From NCBI RefSeq assembly GCF_001941625.1, contig NZ_CP016076.1, positions 4,738,249-4,802,248 on the forward strand: a DNA stretch of 64,000 nucleotides, written 5' to 3'. Under the pieces are notes generated by a model. It saw nothing but the letters and a program-made list of their open reading frames with translations, did not search any database and had not been told where the DNA came from. The stretch is from Actinoalloteichus fjordicus. Lineage in GTDB: Bacteria > Actinomycetota > Actinomycetes > Mycobacteriales > Pseudonocardiaceae. Each line of letters opens with the position of its first letter. Within the stretch, counting starts at the first letter, position 1. The translations under genes were made by a program, and so were the position numbers. Positions 1-8,636 of the stretch are shown here, in pieces.

Positions 1-1
1 G

Positions 2-181
2 GCTGGCGTGTTCGAATCGTCGGCGACCCGCGTGGTGCGGGCGTCGACGTCCTGCGGTGTCGCCGATCTGTTGAGCAGGGCCGGGAACACGGTCACCGCT
101 CGGATGGTCCGCGAACCCGACGAGCGGTGGGATCGGGTTCCGCAGGCGTATCTGCTGGCGACGAAATCGGGACGGCCGTGA
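2..181 (+). CDS. 3-prime end of an unidentified protein
   Basis: An open frame enters from the window edge and stops at TGA 179-181, giving about 59 residues that end in WDRVPQAYLLATKSGRP. It has a balanced composition and GC-rich third positions, unlike the arginine-rich frames that appear by chance here. The WxxVPQAYLLA ending could be the last beta-strand of an alpha/beta-fold enzyme (hydrolase or methyltransferase), but too little is present to assign a family. The following 285 bases up to position 467 hold no gene I can support. Confidence 0.4.
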   Translation, partial: AGVFESSATRVVRASTSCGVADLLSRAGNTVTARMVREPDERWDRVPQAYLLATKSGRP

Positions 182-466
182 CCGACCGTTTCGCGTCCGT
201 CCGTTCGCGACGGGGGTCGGGACCGGGCGCCGATCGGAATATGCAGGCAGCCGGGAAGGCCGCCGTGGTCGGGAAACGGCCTGGTGACGCGCTGCGGCAA
301 GAACGGCGCTGCGCTGAGAAAGGGCAGTGCCCGAGAACGACAAGTGCCTGCGAGCGGCAGTACCCGCCACCGCGACGCCGATCGGCGAACAGCAGGGCAC
401 GAGCCCCCGCAGCGCCCGGCCCCGTGACCCGGAGCCGGGCGCAGGTACGGCCTCAGGCTGCCGGCT

Positions 467-1201
467 TCACAGCCGATCGAGGACCCAGGTCGCGAGTTCC
501 TCGGTGATCACGCAGTGCGGGGTGTTCATGCTCGAGTAGACGAAGTCGTCGAACGCGCTCTCCTCCATGGGGAGACCGGAGACGTCGACGAACAGATCAC
601 CGGCGCCGTCGAGGTCCCCGAAGCCGAGGGCGCTCAGGGTGGGCACGAAGTTGACCGAGCGGTGGAAGACCTCCGCTGCGCCGTATCGGTTGAGGACGTC
701 GGCAAGGATGCCGAAGGACTCCAGGGTGCCGCCGGGCGCGCCGTCGATGGCGGGGAGGTCGCTGGTGACGATGTCCTTCGGCTTGCCGAGCGCCGCACGC
801 AGCTCCGCTACGAGGACGTCGCTGCCTTCCGCCTGGGTCAGGAGATTCGTGCCCTTGAACAGCGGACCGGTGACCTTCAGCGCCACCTCGCCCGGCGGGA
901 CCCCGTTGCCTGCGCCGTTGCCCGCGCCGTTGGCGACGACGAGCTTGCGGGGGCGGGCGGGCCAGGCGCCGAGGCGATTCAGATCAGCGAGGAGTTCCCT
1001 CCGGAGGGCGCCTGTGGCGGGCACCTCGTCTTCCGAGCCGATGTGGCGCCACAACAGCTGCCGGGCGGCCGGACTGTTGATCTGGTCGGCGAAGGCCGGG
1101 CTGCGGTAGTGCGCGAAGGCCTGGAGGGCGATCGGGATGGCGGCACCACCGTGCGGGCCGTCATAGGAGAGATAAGTGGCGGTCTGATGGTCCAGCCGCA
1201 T
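467..1201 (-). pseudogene. C-terminal half of a lipase/esterase-like protein, probably decayed
   Basis: The 244 residues from ATG 1199-1201 contain YLSYDGPHGGAAIPI, INSPAARQLL and VVANGAGNGAG, then FVPTLSALGFG and a final NTPHCVITEELATWVLDRL. This order matches the C-terminal half of large secreted alpha/beta-hydrolase-like proteins best known to me from Bacteroidetes, in which SxDxPHRGANIP follows the nucleophile elbow. The G-x-S-x-G elbow that should lie just upstream is absent. Upstream of 1201 the frame becomes arginine-rich and then runs antisense to the lactonase, so it is not real protein. I read it as a gene that lost its 5-prime half; a functional short protein cannot be excluded. 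The gap 1202-1498 holds nothing else recognisable. Confidence 0.55.
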
Positions 1202-1498
1202 GTGATGGCGTTCGCAGGTCGAGCTGCTCACGCCGCGGTCGTCTCCACTGTGGACCGCCGTTCTCCCGGGACGTCGACTGCGCGGGAAGCAGCTGCCCAC
1301 AAAGGATTCCTCGGCCACGGGTGCGGCACCGAGACACCGCGCGAGGACGCGACCGGCAGCGGGGTCCGGCACCCCGACCGTCCGAGCGGACCGAGCCCGA
1401 TGCCGAGGATTACCCCGATATGGTCTATACCACTGCGGTCTCCGCTGGACACACTGACCGGGCACTGACAACGACGACGATGGCGGTGGATCACGATC

Positions 1499-2719
1499 AT
1501 GCGAGACAGCGACACGACGCGACGCCGGTTTCTCGCGGCGCTGGGCATCACCGGGACCACGGCGGTGCTGGCCGCCGCGACGGGGGCGGGTGCCGCTGCC
1601 GCGACGACCGCAGGCGGCGGGCACCCCGCGGGCGGCCCGGGCGGCGCGGCGTCCGCGGCCGCAGCGTCCGCAGGCGCGACGGGCAGGCAGCCGCAGCCGG
1701 TGTACCTGGGCAGCTTCGGGTGGACCGATCCGCCGGGGCGCGGCCTCGACGTCGCGAGCCGGGACATCGACGGGCGGATCACGCTGGTCGGGACCGTGGC
1801 GGACGTGCCGGACGCCTCCTCGCTGGCGTTCTCGGCCGACCGCCGGTTCCTCTACACCGTGAACGAACTCGTCCCCACCGGTCGGGTCACCGCACTGAGC
1901 CTGGCCGACCCGTTCTCGCCCACGATCATCAACAGCAGATCCACGCTGGGCGCCGGACCCACGCACCTGAGCGTGCATCCCAGCGGGCGCTTCCTGCTCA
2001 CGGCGAACTACACGGCGGGCTCCGTCGTGGTGCATCCGCTGGCCGAGGACGGGTCGATCGGCGAGGCCACCGATCTGGCCCAGCACGTCGGCGCCGAGCG
2101 GGACCCGCACGCCCACCAGGTTCTCGTCGACCCGTCCGGCGAGCATGTGATCGCGGTGGACCTCGGGGCGGACTCCGTGTACGTGTACTCGCTGGACCTT
2201 CAGGCAGGCACCTTCGCCGAGGAGCAGCAGCTCATCCTCACCTCGGGCAGCGGGCCGCGTCACCTCGCCTTCCATCCCGACGGCGGACACGCCTACGTCC
2301 TCGCCGAGCTGGCCTCCACGATCACCGTCCTCCACTGGGATGCGACCACGGGGCGCTTCACCGAGGGGCCGACGATCAGCAGCCGCGCGGCGGACGCGAC
2401 CGGAGAGAACTTCCCGGCCGAGATCGCCGTCTCCGCCGACGGCCGCTTCGTCTACGCCTCCAATAGAGGGGACGACGACATCGCCGTCTTCGCGGTCGCC
2501 GAGAACGGCGCGTCGCTGCGGCTGCTCGACACCGTCGCCACCGGCGGCGCCTGGCCCCGACACTTCGCGCTGGACCCCGGAGAGGACGGGCTCTTCGTGG
2601 CGAACCAGAACTCCGGCACGCTCACCCGGCTGCCGCGCGATGCGGTGACCGGGCTCCTGTCGCCCGCCGAGACGCTCGCCGAGGTGCCGGGCGTCTGCGT
2701 GGTGGCCTTCCTCGGCTGA
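1499..2719 (+). CDS. Tat-exported lactonase-family beta-propeller protein
   Basis: The 406-residue protein starts with a twin-arginine signal (TTRRRFLAALG, then an Ala-rich hydrophobic stretch to about residue 45). The rest is a repeating propeller of the 6-phosphogluconolactonase-like lactonase family, with motifs such as GPTHLSVHPSGRFLLTANY, DPHAHQVLVDPSGEHV, GPRHLAFHPDGGHAYVL and WPRHFALDPGEDGLFVAN spaced about 50 residues apart. Length is normal for the seven-bladed family. The substrate is unknown, and many extracytoplasmic members are not true 6-phosphogluconolactonases. It is monocistronic here, diverging from the decayed hydrolase at 467-1201. Confidence 0.85.
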   Translation: MRDSDTTRRRFLAALGITGTTAVLAAATGAGAAAATTAGGGHPAGGPGGAASAAAASAGATGRQPQPVYLGSFGWTDPPGRGLDVASRDIDGRITLVGTVADVPDASSLAFSADRRFLYTVNELVPTGRVTALSLADPFSPTIINSRSTLGAGPTHLSVHPSGRFLLTANYTAGSVVVHPLAEDGSIGEATDLAQHVGAERDPHAHQVLVDPSGEHVIAVDLGADSVYVYSLDLQAGTFAEEQQLILTSGSGPRHLAFHPDGGHAYVLAELASTITVLHWDATTGRFTEGPTISSRAADATGENFPAEIAVSADGRFVYASNRGDDDIAVFAVAENGASLRLLDTVATGGAWPRHFALDPGEDGLFVANQNSGTLTRLPRDAVTGLLSPAETLAEVPGVCVVAFLG

Positions 2720-2852
2720 TCCCGCATGCCGGCCGATCGTCTGTGGGGCGAACGGAGGGCCGTCCGTGTTCGGACGCCGCTCCGTTCGCTCCCCGCGCGA
2801 GTTCGCCTGACGAGGTCTCCAGACGAGGTCGGCGACGGCCGGAGGCTGCGGG

Positions 2853-3233
2853 TCAGCTCCGGCGCACCGCAACGGCGTCGATCTCGACCAGGATTCCCGC
2901 CAGCGTGCTGCCCACCGTGGTCCGCACCGGATGCGGTGCGGTGAAGCGCCGACCGTAGGCGAGGTCGTACGCGGCGAAGTCACGGTCCAGGTGTTGCAGA
3001 TGAACGGTCGTCTTCACCACGTCGGACAGGCCGAGGCCCACGGCGGCCAACGCCCACTCGACGTTGTCGATCACCTGCTCGGTCTGGGCCTCGACGCCGT
3101 CGGGGATCGCCCCGGTGGCGGGGTCCTGTGGGCCGAAGCCCGCCGTGAAGACGAGCGTCCCGGTGTCGATCACGTGACTGTAGGCCCCGGCGGGCTTGGG
3201 CAGGTCGGGGCTGGTGATGGCGGTCCAGGTCAT
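2853..3233 (-). CDS. ridA: RidA-family enamine/imine deaminase
   Basis: The 126-residue protein has the RidA/YjgF layout: PKPAGAYSHVIDTGTLVFTAGFGPQDPATG near the N-terminus, QTEQVIDNVEWALAAVGLGLSDVVKTTVHL in the middle, and HPVRTTVGSTLAGILVEIDAVAV at the end. The GxLAGxLVEIDxVA signature is intact, including the Arg before TTVG that normally contacts substrate carboxylates. I chose ATG 3231-3233 because GGAG lies seven bases upstream; a longer start at about 3278 is possible. RidA proteins hydrolyse reactive enamines released by PLP enzymes, so its place directly after a PLP-dependent lyase-like gene makes metabolic sense. It ends the minus-strand run from 10906. Confidence 0.9.
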   Translation of the reverse strand: MTWTAITSPDLPKPAGAYSHVIDTGTLVFTAGFGPQDPATGAIPDGVEAQTEQVIDNVEWALAAVGLGLSDVVKTTVHLQHLDRDFAAYDLAYGRRFTAPHPVRTTVGSTLAGILVEIDAVAVRRS

Positions 3234-3328
3234 GCAGGCACTCCACTCTCTCGATGGTCGGTTCTTCGGCGCGGTCATCGGGCAGTTCAGCAGGCCACGC
3301 CCCGGATGTCGACCTGTTCCCATGCTGC

Positions 3329-4564
3329 CTATCGACCGGGGCTCGGCGACCGAGTCCGGCGATCCCCCGCCGCGAGCACCTCCCGCACCGCGTCGAGCAC
3401 CAGCCGGTCCTCCCCCGGTTCCAGGGTCTGCGGATTCAGTGCGACGGCCTCACCCGCCACGCCGACGGCGATGTGCGGATCGCGATCCCAGAGCGCGTCG
3501 ACGAGCGAGTCCCTGGTCCAGCCCGATGCCGGTTCCAGCCAGAGCAGGGCCCGGCCGTGCGGCTGGCCCGCCTCACTGGGATAGCCCCGCGCCACCCGCA
3601 CACCCGTGATCCCGGCCAGACCGTCGATCCAGCGCCGCACCGACTCCTCATACGCCGCCAGCAGCGCCGTCTCGTCCTGGGCCAGCGTCCACTCCAGGGC
3701 GGCGAGCACCCCGAGCAGCTCCTCCTTGCCGACCTTCATGCCCCGGCCGAACGCGTGGTGCGGACTGCCGTGCAGGCGAGCCCCCTCGACGATCTCGCGG
3801 CGCCCCAGCACCAGGCCCGCCGACTGCGGGCCGCGTAGTCCCTTGCCACCGCTGAGGATCACCGCGTCGGCACCGAGTTCCGTCGTGTAGTGCCACAGCG
3901 AGGCGACCGGCGGAAGCTGGGCCGCCGCGTCCACGATCACCGGCACCTCCGCCGTCTGCGCCGCCGCGATGACCTCGGTGAGCGGCGGGGCGCCCGAGGC
4001 GTAGTGCTCGCCCGCGAACCACAGCAGGCAGGCGGTGTCCGGCCCGAGCGCCCGCCGAAGCGAGCCCGAGTCCGCGCCGAACTCGACGACCGCCACACCG
4101 AGCTGCCGGACGGCGTAGTCGTACGGGTTGCGCTGACTCGCACAGATCGCGACCCGTGGGCGCGACGGGCCGATGGGCGGGAACGACTCGCGGGCCGTCG
4201 GCTCCGGCCCGGTCACGCAGCCCGCGACGCTCAGGGTCAGGCCCGAGGCGGCGCCGGAGGTGACGTAGGCCGCCTCGTTCCCGGTGAGCATCGCCAGCCG
4301 CTCGCCCACCCTGCGCTGCAATTCCGTCACGTCGACGAACTGTCGAGACGCCTGGGCCATCGCGTCGATCACCGGCGGCGCCGGTAGTGAGCCGCCGAGC
4401 CGGGTGAGGGTGGCCGCGGCATTGATCACCGGCCGCAGCCCGAGTGCCCGGTAGACCGAGGCGGCCTGCCCCGGCGAGTCGACACCGGTGCAGGCCGGGG
4501 CATCGACCGCCGGGAGCCCGCCCGGCCCGGCGCCGCCCGGCACGCTGCCCGCTCGCCCGCTCAC
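3329..4564 (-). CDS. SelA/DgaE-like PLP-dependent enzyme
   Basis: This 411-residue fold-type I PLP enzyme resembles the SelA-like family that includes D-glucosaminate-6-phosphate ammonia-lyase. Visible features are LGLRPVINAAATLTRLGGSLP near residue 45, ELQRRVGERLAMLTGNEAAYVTSGAASGL, the Asp of VPVIVDAAAQLPP that should bind the pyridine nitrogen, and ILSGGKGLRGPQSAGLVLG, whose Lys is the probable Schiff-base residue. Its GTG start overlaps the previous stop by four bases (4561-4564), so translation is probably coupled. With RidA next door, an ammonia-lyase or dehydratase releasing an enamine is the best guess; the substrate is unknown. Confidence 0.8.
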   Translation of the reverse strand: MSGRAGSVPGGAGPGGLPAVDAPACTGVDSPGQAASVYRALGLRPVINAAATLTRLGGSLPAPPVIDAMAQASRQFVDVTELQRRVGERLAMLTGNEAAYVTSGAASGLTLSVAGCVTGPEPTARESFPPIGPSRPRVAICASQRNPYDYAVRQLGVAVVEFGADSGSLRRALGPDTACLLWFAGEHYASGAPPLTEVIAAAQTAEVPVIVDAAAQLPPVASLWHYTTELGADAVILSGGKGLRGPQSAGLVLGRREIVEGARLHGSPHHAFGRGMKVGKEELLGVLAALEWTLAQDETALLAAYEESVRRWIDGLAGITGVRVARGYPSEAGQPHGRALLWLEPASGWTRDSLVDALWDRDPHIAVGVAGEAVALNPQTLEPGEDRLVLDAVREVLAAGDRRTRSPSPGR

Positions 4565-5430
4565 GGCAGCTCCGAGACGAAGCGGGCCAGCGTCTCGACC
4601 CCCAGCCGGTCGGCCAGCCAGCCGTCCATGGCGACCGCGTCGGCGGCGTCCTCATCAGTGAGTCGGTAGGTCTCCACGTCAGCCCCGAGTGCCCGCACCA
4701 GCTCCGCCGTCCAGGGTGCCGCACCGCTGGGCACACTCAGCAGCGTCGCCGCCCGCACGGACTCGGCGTGCCGGGCGGGATCGAACAACGCCAGCGTCCT
4801 GGTCACCAGCGGCTCGTCCTGCGGACGCAGGCGGAGCAGGTCGTTGAGCTCCTCCAGCGGGTATTCGCCGGTGGTGTGCCGCCGGACCTGCGCGGCGTGC
4901 AGCAGGGCGCCGGTGACCCGCGCGGCGGTGAAGACCGGCCTGCGTGCGGCGGTGGTGAGCACCAGGTCGTCCCCGGTGATGCCGATGCGCGCCGGATCGA
5001 CCTCCGGCCGGGCGGCGAGCACCTCGGCGGCCCGCAGGCAGTCGGCCAGGATCGCGCGGTAGACGAACGTGATCGGGTCCTCGATGCCGAGGGTGAACAG
5101 CCCCGGATACCGGGCGCGGAAGGGACTGTCGGCCCGGCGCTGTCCCCGATGCATGGGGGTGAGCACCACATAGCGCAGTCGGTCGTTGTAGTGCGGGGCG
5201 TGGTTGACGCTGCCATGACGCGGCAGTTCCAGCAGGCCCGGGAACGGGCCCGGTCCCGTCGGCACGCTGAGGTAGCCGAAGAGCCGATGGGAGTCCAGGC
5301 TGCTGAACCGGATCTCGTATCCGGTGAAGTGCTCGGTGGACCTCGCCGGGACCGGGTCGAGCACTGGTCGGGCGGGAAAGCCCGCGAGGTCGGCGTCCAG
5401 TTCCGTCCAGAAGGTGTCGAACTCGCTCAC
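4561..5430 (-). CDS. Acetyl-xylan-esterase-like protein lacking the catalytic triad
   Basis: The 289 residues align throughout with the AXE1/cephalosporin-C deacetylase fold and with the neighbour at 5427-6398: both begin xxFxxFWTE, then have LPxRSTxxxxxYEIxF, and a PRG/MHRGQ segment followed by PGLFTLGIEDPITFVYRAILADCLRA. Where the neighbour has RIGIWGSSQGG, this protein has RIGITGDDLVL, so the nucleophile serine and both elbow glycines are gone. The Asp-loop (LEDDVCPP in the neighbour) reads VPSGAAPW, and the final His loop is not recognisable. It may be a pseudoenzyme or a subunit or chaperone of its neighbour. GTG start, four-base overlap with the upstream gene. Confidence 0.75.
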   Translation of the reverse strand: MSEFDTFWTELDADLAGFPARPVLDPVPARSTEHFTGYEIRFSSLDSHRLFGYLSVPTGPGPFPGLLELPRHGSVNHAPHYNDRLRYVVLTPMHRGQRRADSPFRARYPGLFTLGIEDPITFVYRAILADCLRAAEVLAARPEVDPARIGITGDDLVLTTAARRPVFTAARVTGALLHAAQVRRHTTGEYPLEELNDLLRLRPQDEPLVTRTLALFDPARHAESVRAATLLSVPSGAAPWTAELVRALGADVETYRLTDEDAADAVAMDGWLADRLGVETLARFVSELP

Positions 5431-6398
5431 GCGTGGGCTCCGTCCCTCGTGCCTGCCGGATTCAGGTGTCCGTCGAGGAACCTCTCCACCTCGGGGATCA
5501 CCCAGCGCAGTCCCGCGTCGTGTCCGCAGCGCGGGAAGGTGTGCAGCTCCTTGACGCCGCCGAGGGCGCGGTAGACCGCGAAGCCGGTCTCCGGCGGGCA
5601 GACGTCGTCTTCCAGCCCCAGATACACCAGCGAGGGCGCCTGCACGGCGGGGGCGAAGTTCATTCCGTCGTAGTAGGCCACCGTCTCGGTGACGGCGTCC
5701 GTCAGGTCGGGGTGGACGCGCAGGAACTCGGTGATCTCCTCGTAGGGATAGGAGTGCGTCAACCGGGTGGCGTCCATGATCCCGCAGAGGTAGGGAGCAC
5801 CGGCGGCGAAGGCCTTGACGACTCCCGGCCGCAGTGCGGCGGCGATGATGCCGAGGCCGCCGCCCTGGCTGGACCCCCAGATGCCGATGCGCTCGGTGTC
5901 CACCTGCGGAAGCGCGGCGACCACGTCGAGGGCTCGCACCACGTCGAGGTAGAAGCCCCGGTAGGCGTAGGCGAATCGATCGGTGATGTCGGCGGTCAGC
6001 AGTCCCGGATAGCCGGGATTGACGACCTCGTTCGACCGCAGCTTGCCTCGGGGCGCCAGGCCGAGGGTGAGGTAGCCGCGTTCGGACCACGACTTGAGGA
6101 TCGAGGGCTCGGAGATGTAGCCGGGAATGTGCACGACGGCGGGCAGCGGGCCGGTTCGGGCCGCGTCGACGGGCATGGTGCACCAGGCCGCGACGCGCAC
6201 GTCCTGGAAGCCGGTGTAGTGCAGTTCGTAGACGTCGACGCGGTCGGTGGAGCGCTCCGGCAGGTGCGTCAAGGCCGGTCGGGCCGGGACGTCGTCGAGC
6301 AGGCGCAGCGTCTCGGTCCAGAAGTCCTCGAAGTCGGCGGGGCGTGGCACGTCGACACTCGCCGCCTCGAGACCTCTCGATCGGCTGTTCCCAGTCAT
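5427..6398 (-). CDS. Acetyl xylan esterase / cephalosporin-C deacetylase family hydrolase
   Basis: About 323 residues, the usual size for AXE1-family deacetylases. Motifs in order are DFEDFWTETLRLL, the oxyanion-side LGLAPRGKLRSNE, the nucleophile elbow RIGIWGSSQGGGLG, the acid loop YLGLEDDVCPPETGF, and HTFPRCGHDAG for the catalytic His. There is no signal peptide, so it should act inside the cell on an imported substrate. I prefer ATG 6396-6398, preceded by AGGAAGG, over a GTG at 6431. The gene follows the ABC-transporter ATPase and overlaps the pseudo-esterase by four bases, suggesting removal of O- or N-acetyl groups from the imported compound. Confidence 0.85.
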   Translation of the reverse strand: MTGNSRSRGLEAASVDVPRPADFEDFWTETLRLLDDVPARPALTHLPERSTDRVDVYELHYTGFQDVRVAAWCTMPVDAARTGPLPAVVHIPGYISEPSILKSWSERGYLTLGLAPRGKLRSNEVVNPGYPGLLTADITDRFAYAYRGFYLDVVRALDVVAALPQVDTERIGIWGSSQGGGLGIIAAALRPGVVKAFAAGAPYLCGIMDATRLTHSYPYEEITEFLRVHPDLTDAVTETVAYYDGMNFAPAVQAPSLVYLGLEDDVCPPETGFAVYRALGGVKELHTFPRCGHDAGLRWVIPEVERFLDGHLNPAGTRDGAHA

Positions 6399-6490
6399 GG
6401 TCAGGATCGCCTTCCTGTAGTCGGTCCGCACGCGTGGCGGTCGGTTCGCGGATCGGCCGCCTCGTGGGGTCGAGCGGTTCGTGGGGTCGA

Positions 6491-7630
6491 TCAGCAGGCG
6501 GGGATCGGCGCCGACACGTGCGGTGCGTACAGCGAGGTGCCGGTGTCGGCTGCGAAGAAGTGCGCCCGCTCGGACCGCAGGACCACCGAGACGGCGTTGT
6601 CGATGCCGACGCGGAACGGCGCGGGCACCCGGGCCTTGAGCAGCTCACCGCCGAGATCGACGGTGACCAGCACGTCGGCGCCCAACGGCTCGGCGACGAA
6701 CACCGTGCCGCGCAGGCCCGCATCCTCCGGTTCGTTCTCGGCGGCCGAGGCGGGGCGAAGCAGCACGTCCTCCGGCCGGATGCCCAGCACCACCCGACCG
6801 GCGGGGAAGTCCGACGCGGCCCGCGCCGCCTCCTCGGTGAGGACGACGGCCGCTCCGGCGCTGTGGAAGACCCGGTGCCCGTCGACGTCGCGCAGCTCGC
6901 CGGTGACGAAGTTCATCGGCGGCGAGCCCATGAAGGAGGCGACGAACATGTTCGCCGGCCGGCCGTAGATGTCCTCCGGCGGGGCGCACTGCTGGAGCAC
7001 CCCGCCCTTCATCACGGCGATCCGGTCCGACATCGTCATCGCCTCGACCTGGTCGTGGGTGACGTAGATGAAGGTGCGCGAGAGATCGGCGTGCAGGCGC
7101 TTCAACTCGACGCGCATGTCGCCCCGCAGTTGCGCGTCCAGATTGGACAGCGGCTCGTCGAGGAGATAGGCGCCCGCGTCGCGGACGATGGCCCGGCCCA
7201 GCGCGACCCGTTGTCGTTGACCGCCGGACAACTCCCTCGGCTTGCGGCCGAGCAGCTCGGAGATGCCCAGCGAGGCGGCGGTGCGGGCGACCCGTTCGCC
7301 GATCTCGGCCCTGGGCACCCGCATCATCTGCAGGGCGAAGCCGATGTTCTGCTCGACGGTCTTGTGCGGATAGAGCGCGTAGCTCTGGAAGACCATCGAG
7401 ACGTCCCGTTTGTTGGCGGGCAGGTAGCCCACCGGCTCGTCGTCGAAGTAGACCTCGCCCGCGCCGACCTTCTCCAGGCCGCAGATCATCCGCAGCGTGG
7501 TGGACTTGCCGCAGCCCGACGGGCCGACCAGGGTCAGGAACTCCCGATCCTCGATCGTCAGGTCGAGGTCGTCGACGACGACGTTGTCGCCGAAGGCCTT
7601 GTGCAGGCTCTCCAATCGGACCTGAGCCAT
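6491..7630 (-). CDS. Carbohydrate ABC transporter ATP-binding protein (MsmK/UgpC type)
   Basis: The 379 residues carry the full CUT1-type ATPase pattern: Walker A GPSGCGKSTT (about residues 36-45), Q-loop VFQSYALYPH, signature LSGGQRQRVALGRA, Walker B AYLLDEPLSNLD, and switch His in VTHDQVEAM. A C-terminal regulatory beta domain contains GIRPEDVLL and LGADVLVTVDLG. ATPases of this type energise sugar importers and are sometimes shared between several importers. Here it is transcribed with its own permeases (7689-9589) and binding protein (9596-10906), so it is probably dedicated to this substrate. Confidence 0.92.
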   Translation of the reverse strand: MAQVRLESLHKAFGDNVVVDDLDLTIEDREFLTLVGPSGCGKSTTLRMICGLEKVGAGEVYFDDEPVGYLPANKRDVSMVFQSYALYPHKTVEQNIGFALQMMRVPRAEIGERVARTAASLGISELLGRKPRELSGGQRQRVALGRAIVRDAGAYLLDEPLSNLDAQLRGDMRVELKRLHADLSRTFIYVTHDQVEAMTMSDRIAVMKGGVLQQCAPPEDIYGRPANMFVASFMGSPPMNFVTGELRDVDGHRVFHSAGAAVVLTEEAARAASDFPAGRVVLGIRPEDVLLRPASAAENEPEDAGLRGTVFVAEPLGADVLVTVDLGGELLKARVPAPFRVGIDNAVSVVLRSERAHFFAADTGTSLYAPHVSAPIPAC

Positions 7631-7688
7631 CTCTCGTCTCCTCGTCTCGTCGGCGTCGCGTCGGCGGGCCCGGAGGCCGCCTGGCCGG

Positions 7689-8636
7689 TCATCCCTTGAC
7701 GGAGCCCGCCGCCATGCCCTGCACGATCAGCCGCTGGAAGATCAGCACCAGGATCAGCGGGGGCACCACGGCCACCACGCCCGCCGCCGCCATCAGGGTG
7801 AACTGGGTGTTCATGTCCGTGGCGAAGTTGGCGGCGACCACCGGGATCGTCTTGGCCGCCTCGGTGGACGTCATGAACAGGGCGAACATGAACTCGCTCC
7901 AGGCGGTCATGAACGAGAACACCGCCGCCGCGACCAACCCCGGCGCCGCCACCGGGAGGAACACCGACCACATGGTGCGGAACCAGCCGCAGCGATCGAC
8001 CCTGGCGGCGTCCTCCAGCTCACGCGGCACCGCCCGGAAGAAGTCCTTGAGCACCCAGATCGTCACCGGGAGCGAGAACGTCAGGTAGGACAGGATCAAG
8101 GCCCAGTAGGTGTCCAGCAGGCCCATCGAGCGGATCATCAGGTAGAACGGGATGATGATCGCGATGCTCGGCACCATCCTGGTGATCAGGTAGCCGATGA
8201 GCAGCAGCCGCCCGCCGGTGAAGCGCAGCCGGGAGAACGAGTAGGCGGCGGGCACCGCGAGCACCAGGTTGAGCAGTGCCGTCGCGGAGGCCACGATCAT
8301 GCTGTTGCCCAGCGCGAACGGCGTCTCCCTGATGGCCCGACCGCCGACCAGCGCCTGACTCTCGTCCGGTCGCAGGAAGCTCAGGTAGTTGTCCAGAGTG
8401 GGGTGCGGCGGAATCCAGTTCGGCGGCACCGAGATCGCGTCGACCTCGCGCATGAAGCTCATCGCGAAGATCCAGTAGAACGGCAGCACCAGATACAGGA
8501 CTAAGAACGCGGCCAGCGTGTAGACGACGATCTTCTTCCAGGGGACCCGATATCGGAGCGGGACGGCCCGGCGCGGTCGGGACGGCCGCGGGCGCGGCGG
8601 CCGCACGTCCGGCGGCGGCACGTTCGGCGTGGTCAT
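7689..8636 (-). CDS. Sugar ABC transporter permease (MalG type)
   Basis: The 315-residue inner-membrane permease starts with a proline/arginine-rich cytoplasmic tail (residues 2-30), then about six hydrophobic segments. The EAA loop is ELEDAARVDRCGWFRTMWSVFLPVAAPG, which docks the ATPase. The first helix VVYTLAAFLVLYLVLPFYWIF and the periplasmic PPNWIPPHPTLDNY are typical of MalG-like CUT1 permeases. ATG 8634-8636 overlaps the stop of the MalF-type gene by four bases, which supports the start. It forms the channel with the product of 8633-9589. Confidence 0.92.
   Translation of the reverse strand: MTTPNVPPPDVRPPRPRPSRPRRAVPLRYRVPWKKIVVYTLAAFLVLYLVLPFYWIFAMSFMREVDAISVPPNWIPPHPTLDNYLSFLRPDESQALVGGRAIRETPFALGNSMIVASATALLNLVLAVPAAYSFSRLRFTGGRLLLIGYLITRMVPSIAIIIPFYLMIRSMGLLDTYWALILSYLTFSLPVTIWVLKDFFRAVPRELEDAARVDRCGWFRTMWSVFLPVAAPGLVAAAVFSFMTAWSEFMFALFMTSTEAAKTIPVVAANFATDMNTQFTLMAAAGVVAVVPPLILVLIFQRLIVQGMAAGSVKG

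Noticed and set aside
8-20. tRNA T-arm-like string GTTCGAATC near the window start
   Set aside because: No acceptor stem, anticodon arm or CCA context can be folded around it, and it lies in a coding frame.
1202-2983. Very long minus-strand open frame continuing upstream of the lipase-like remnant
   Set aside because: It runs antisense to the lactonase with arginine/glycine-rich composition and no motifs; only the part up to 1201 resembles a protein family.
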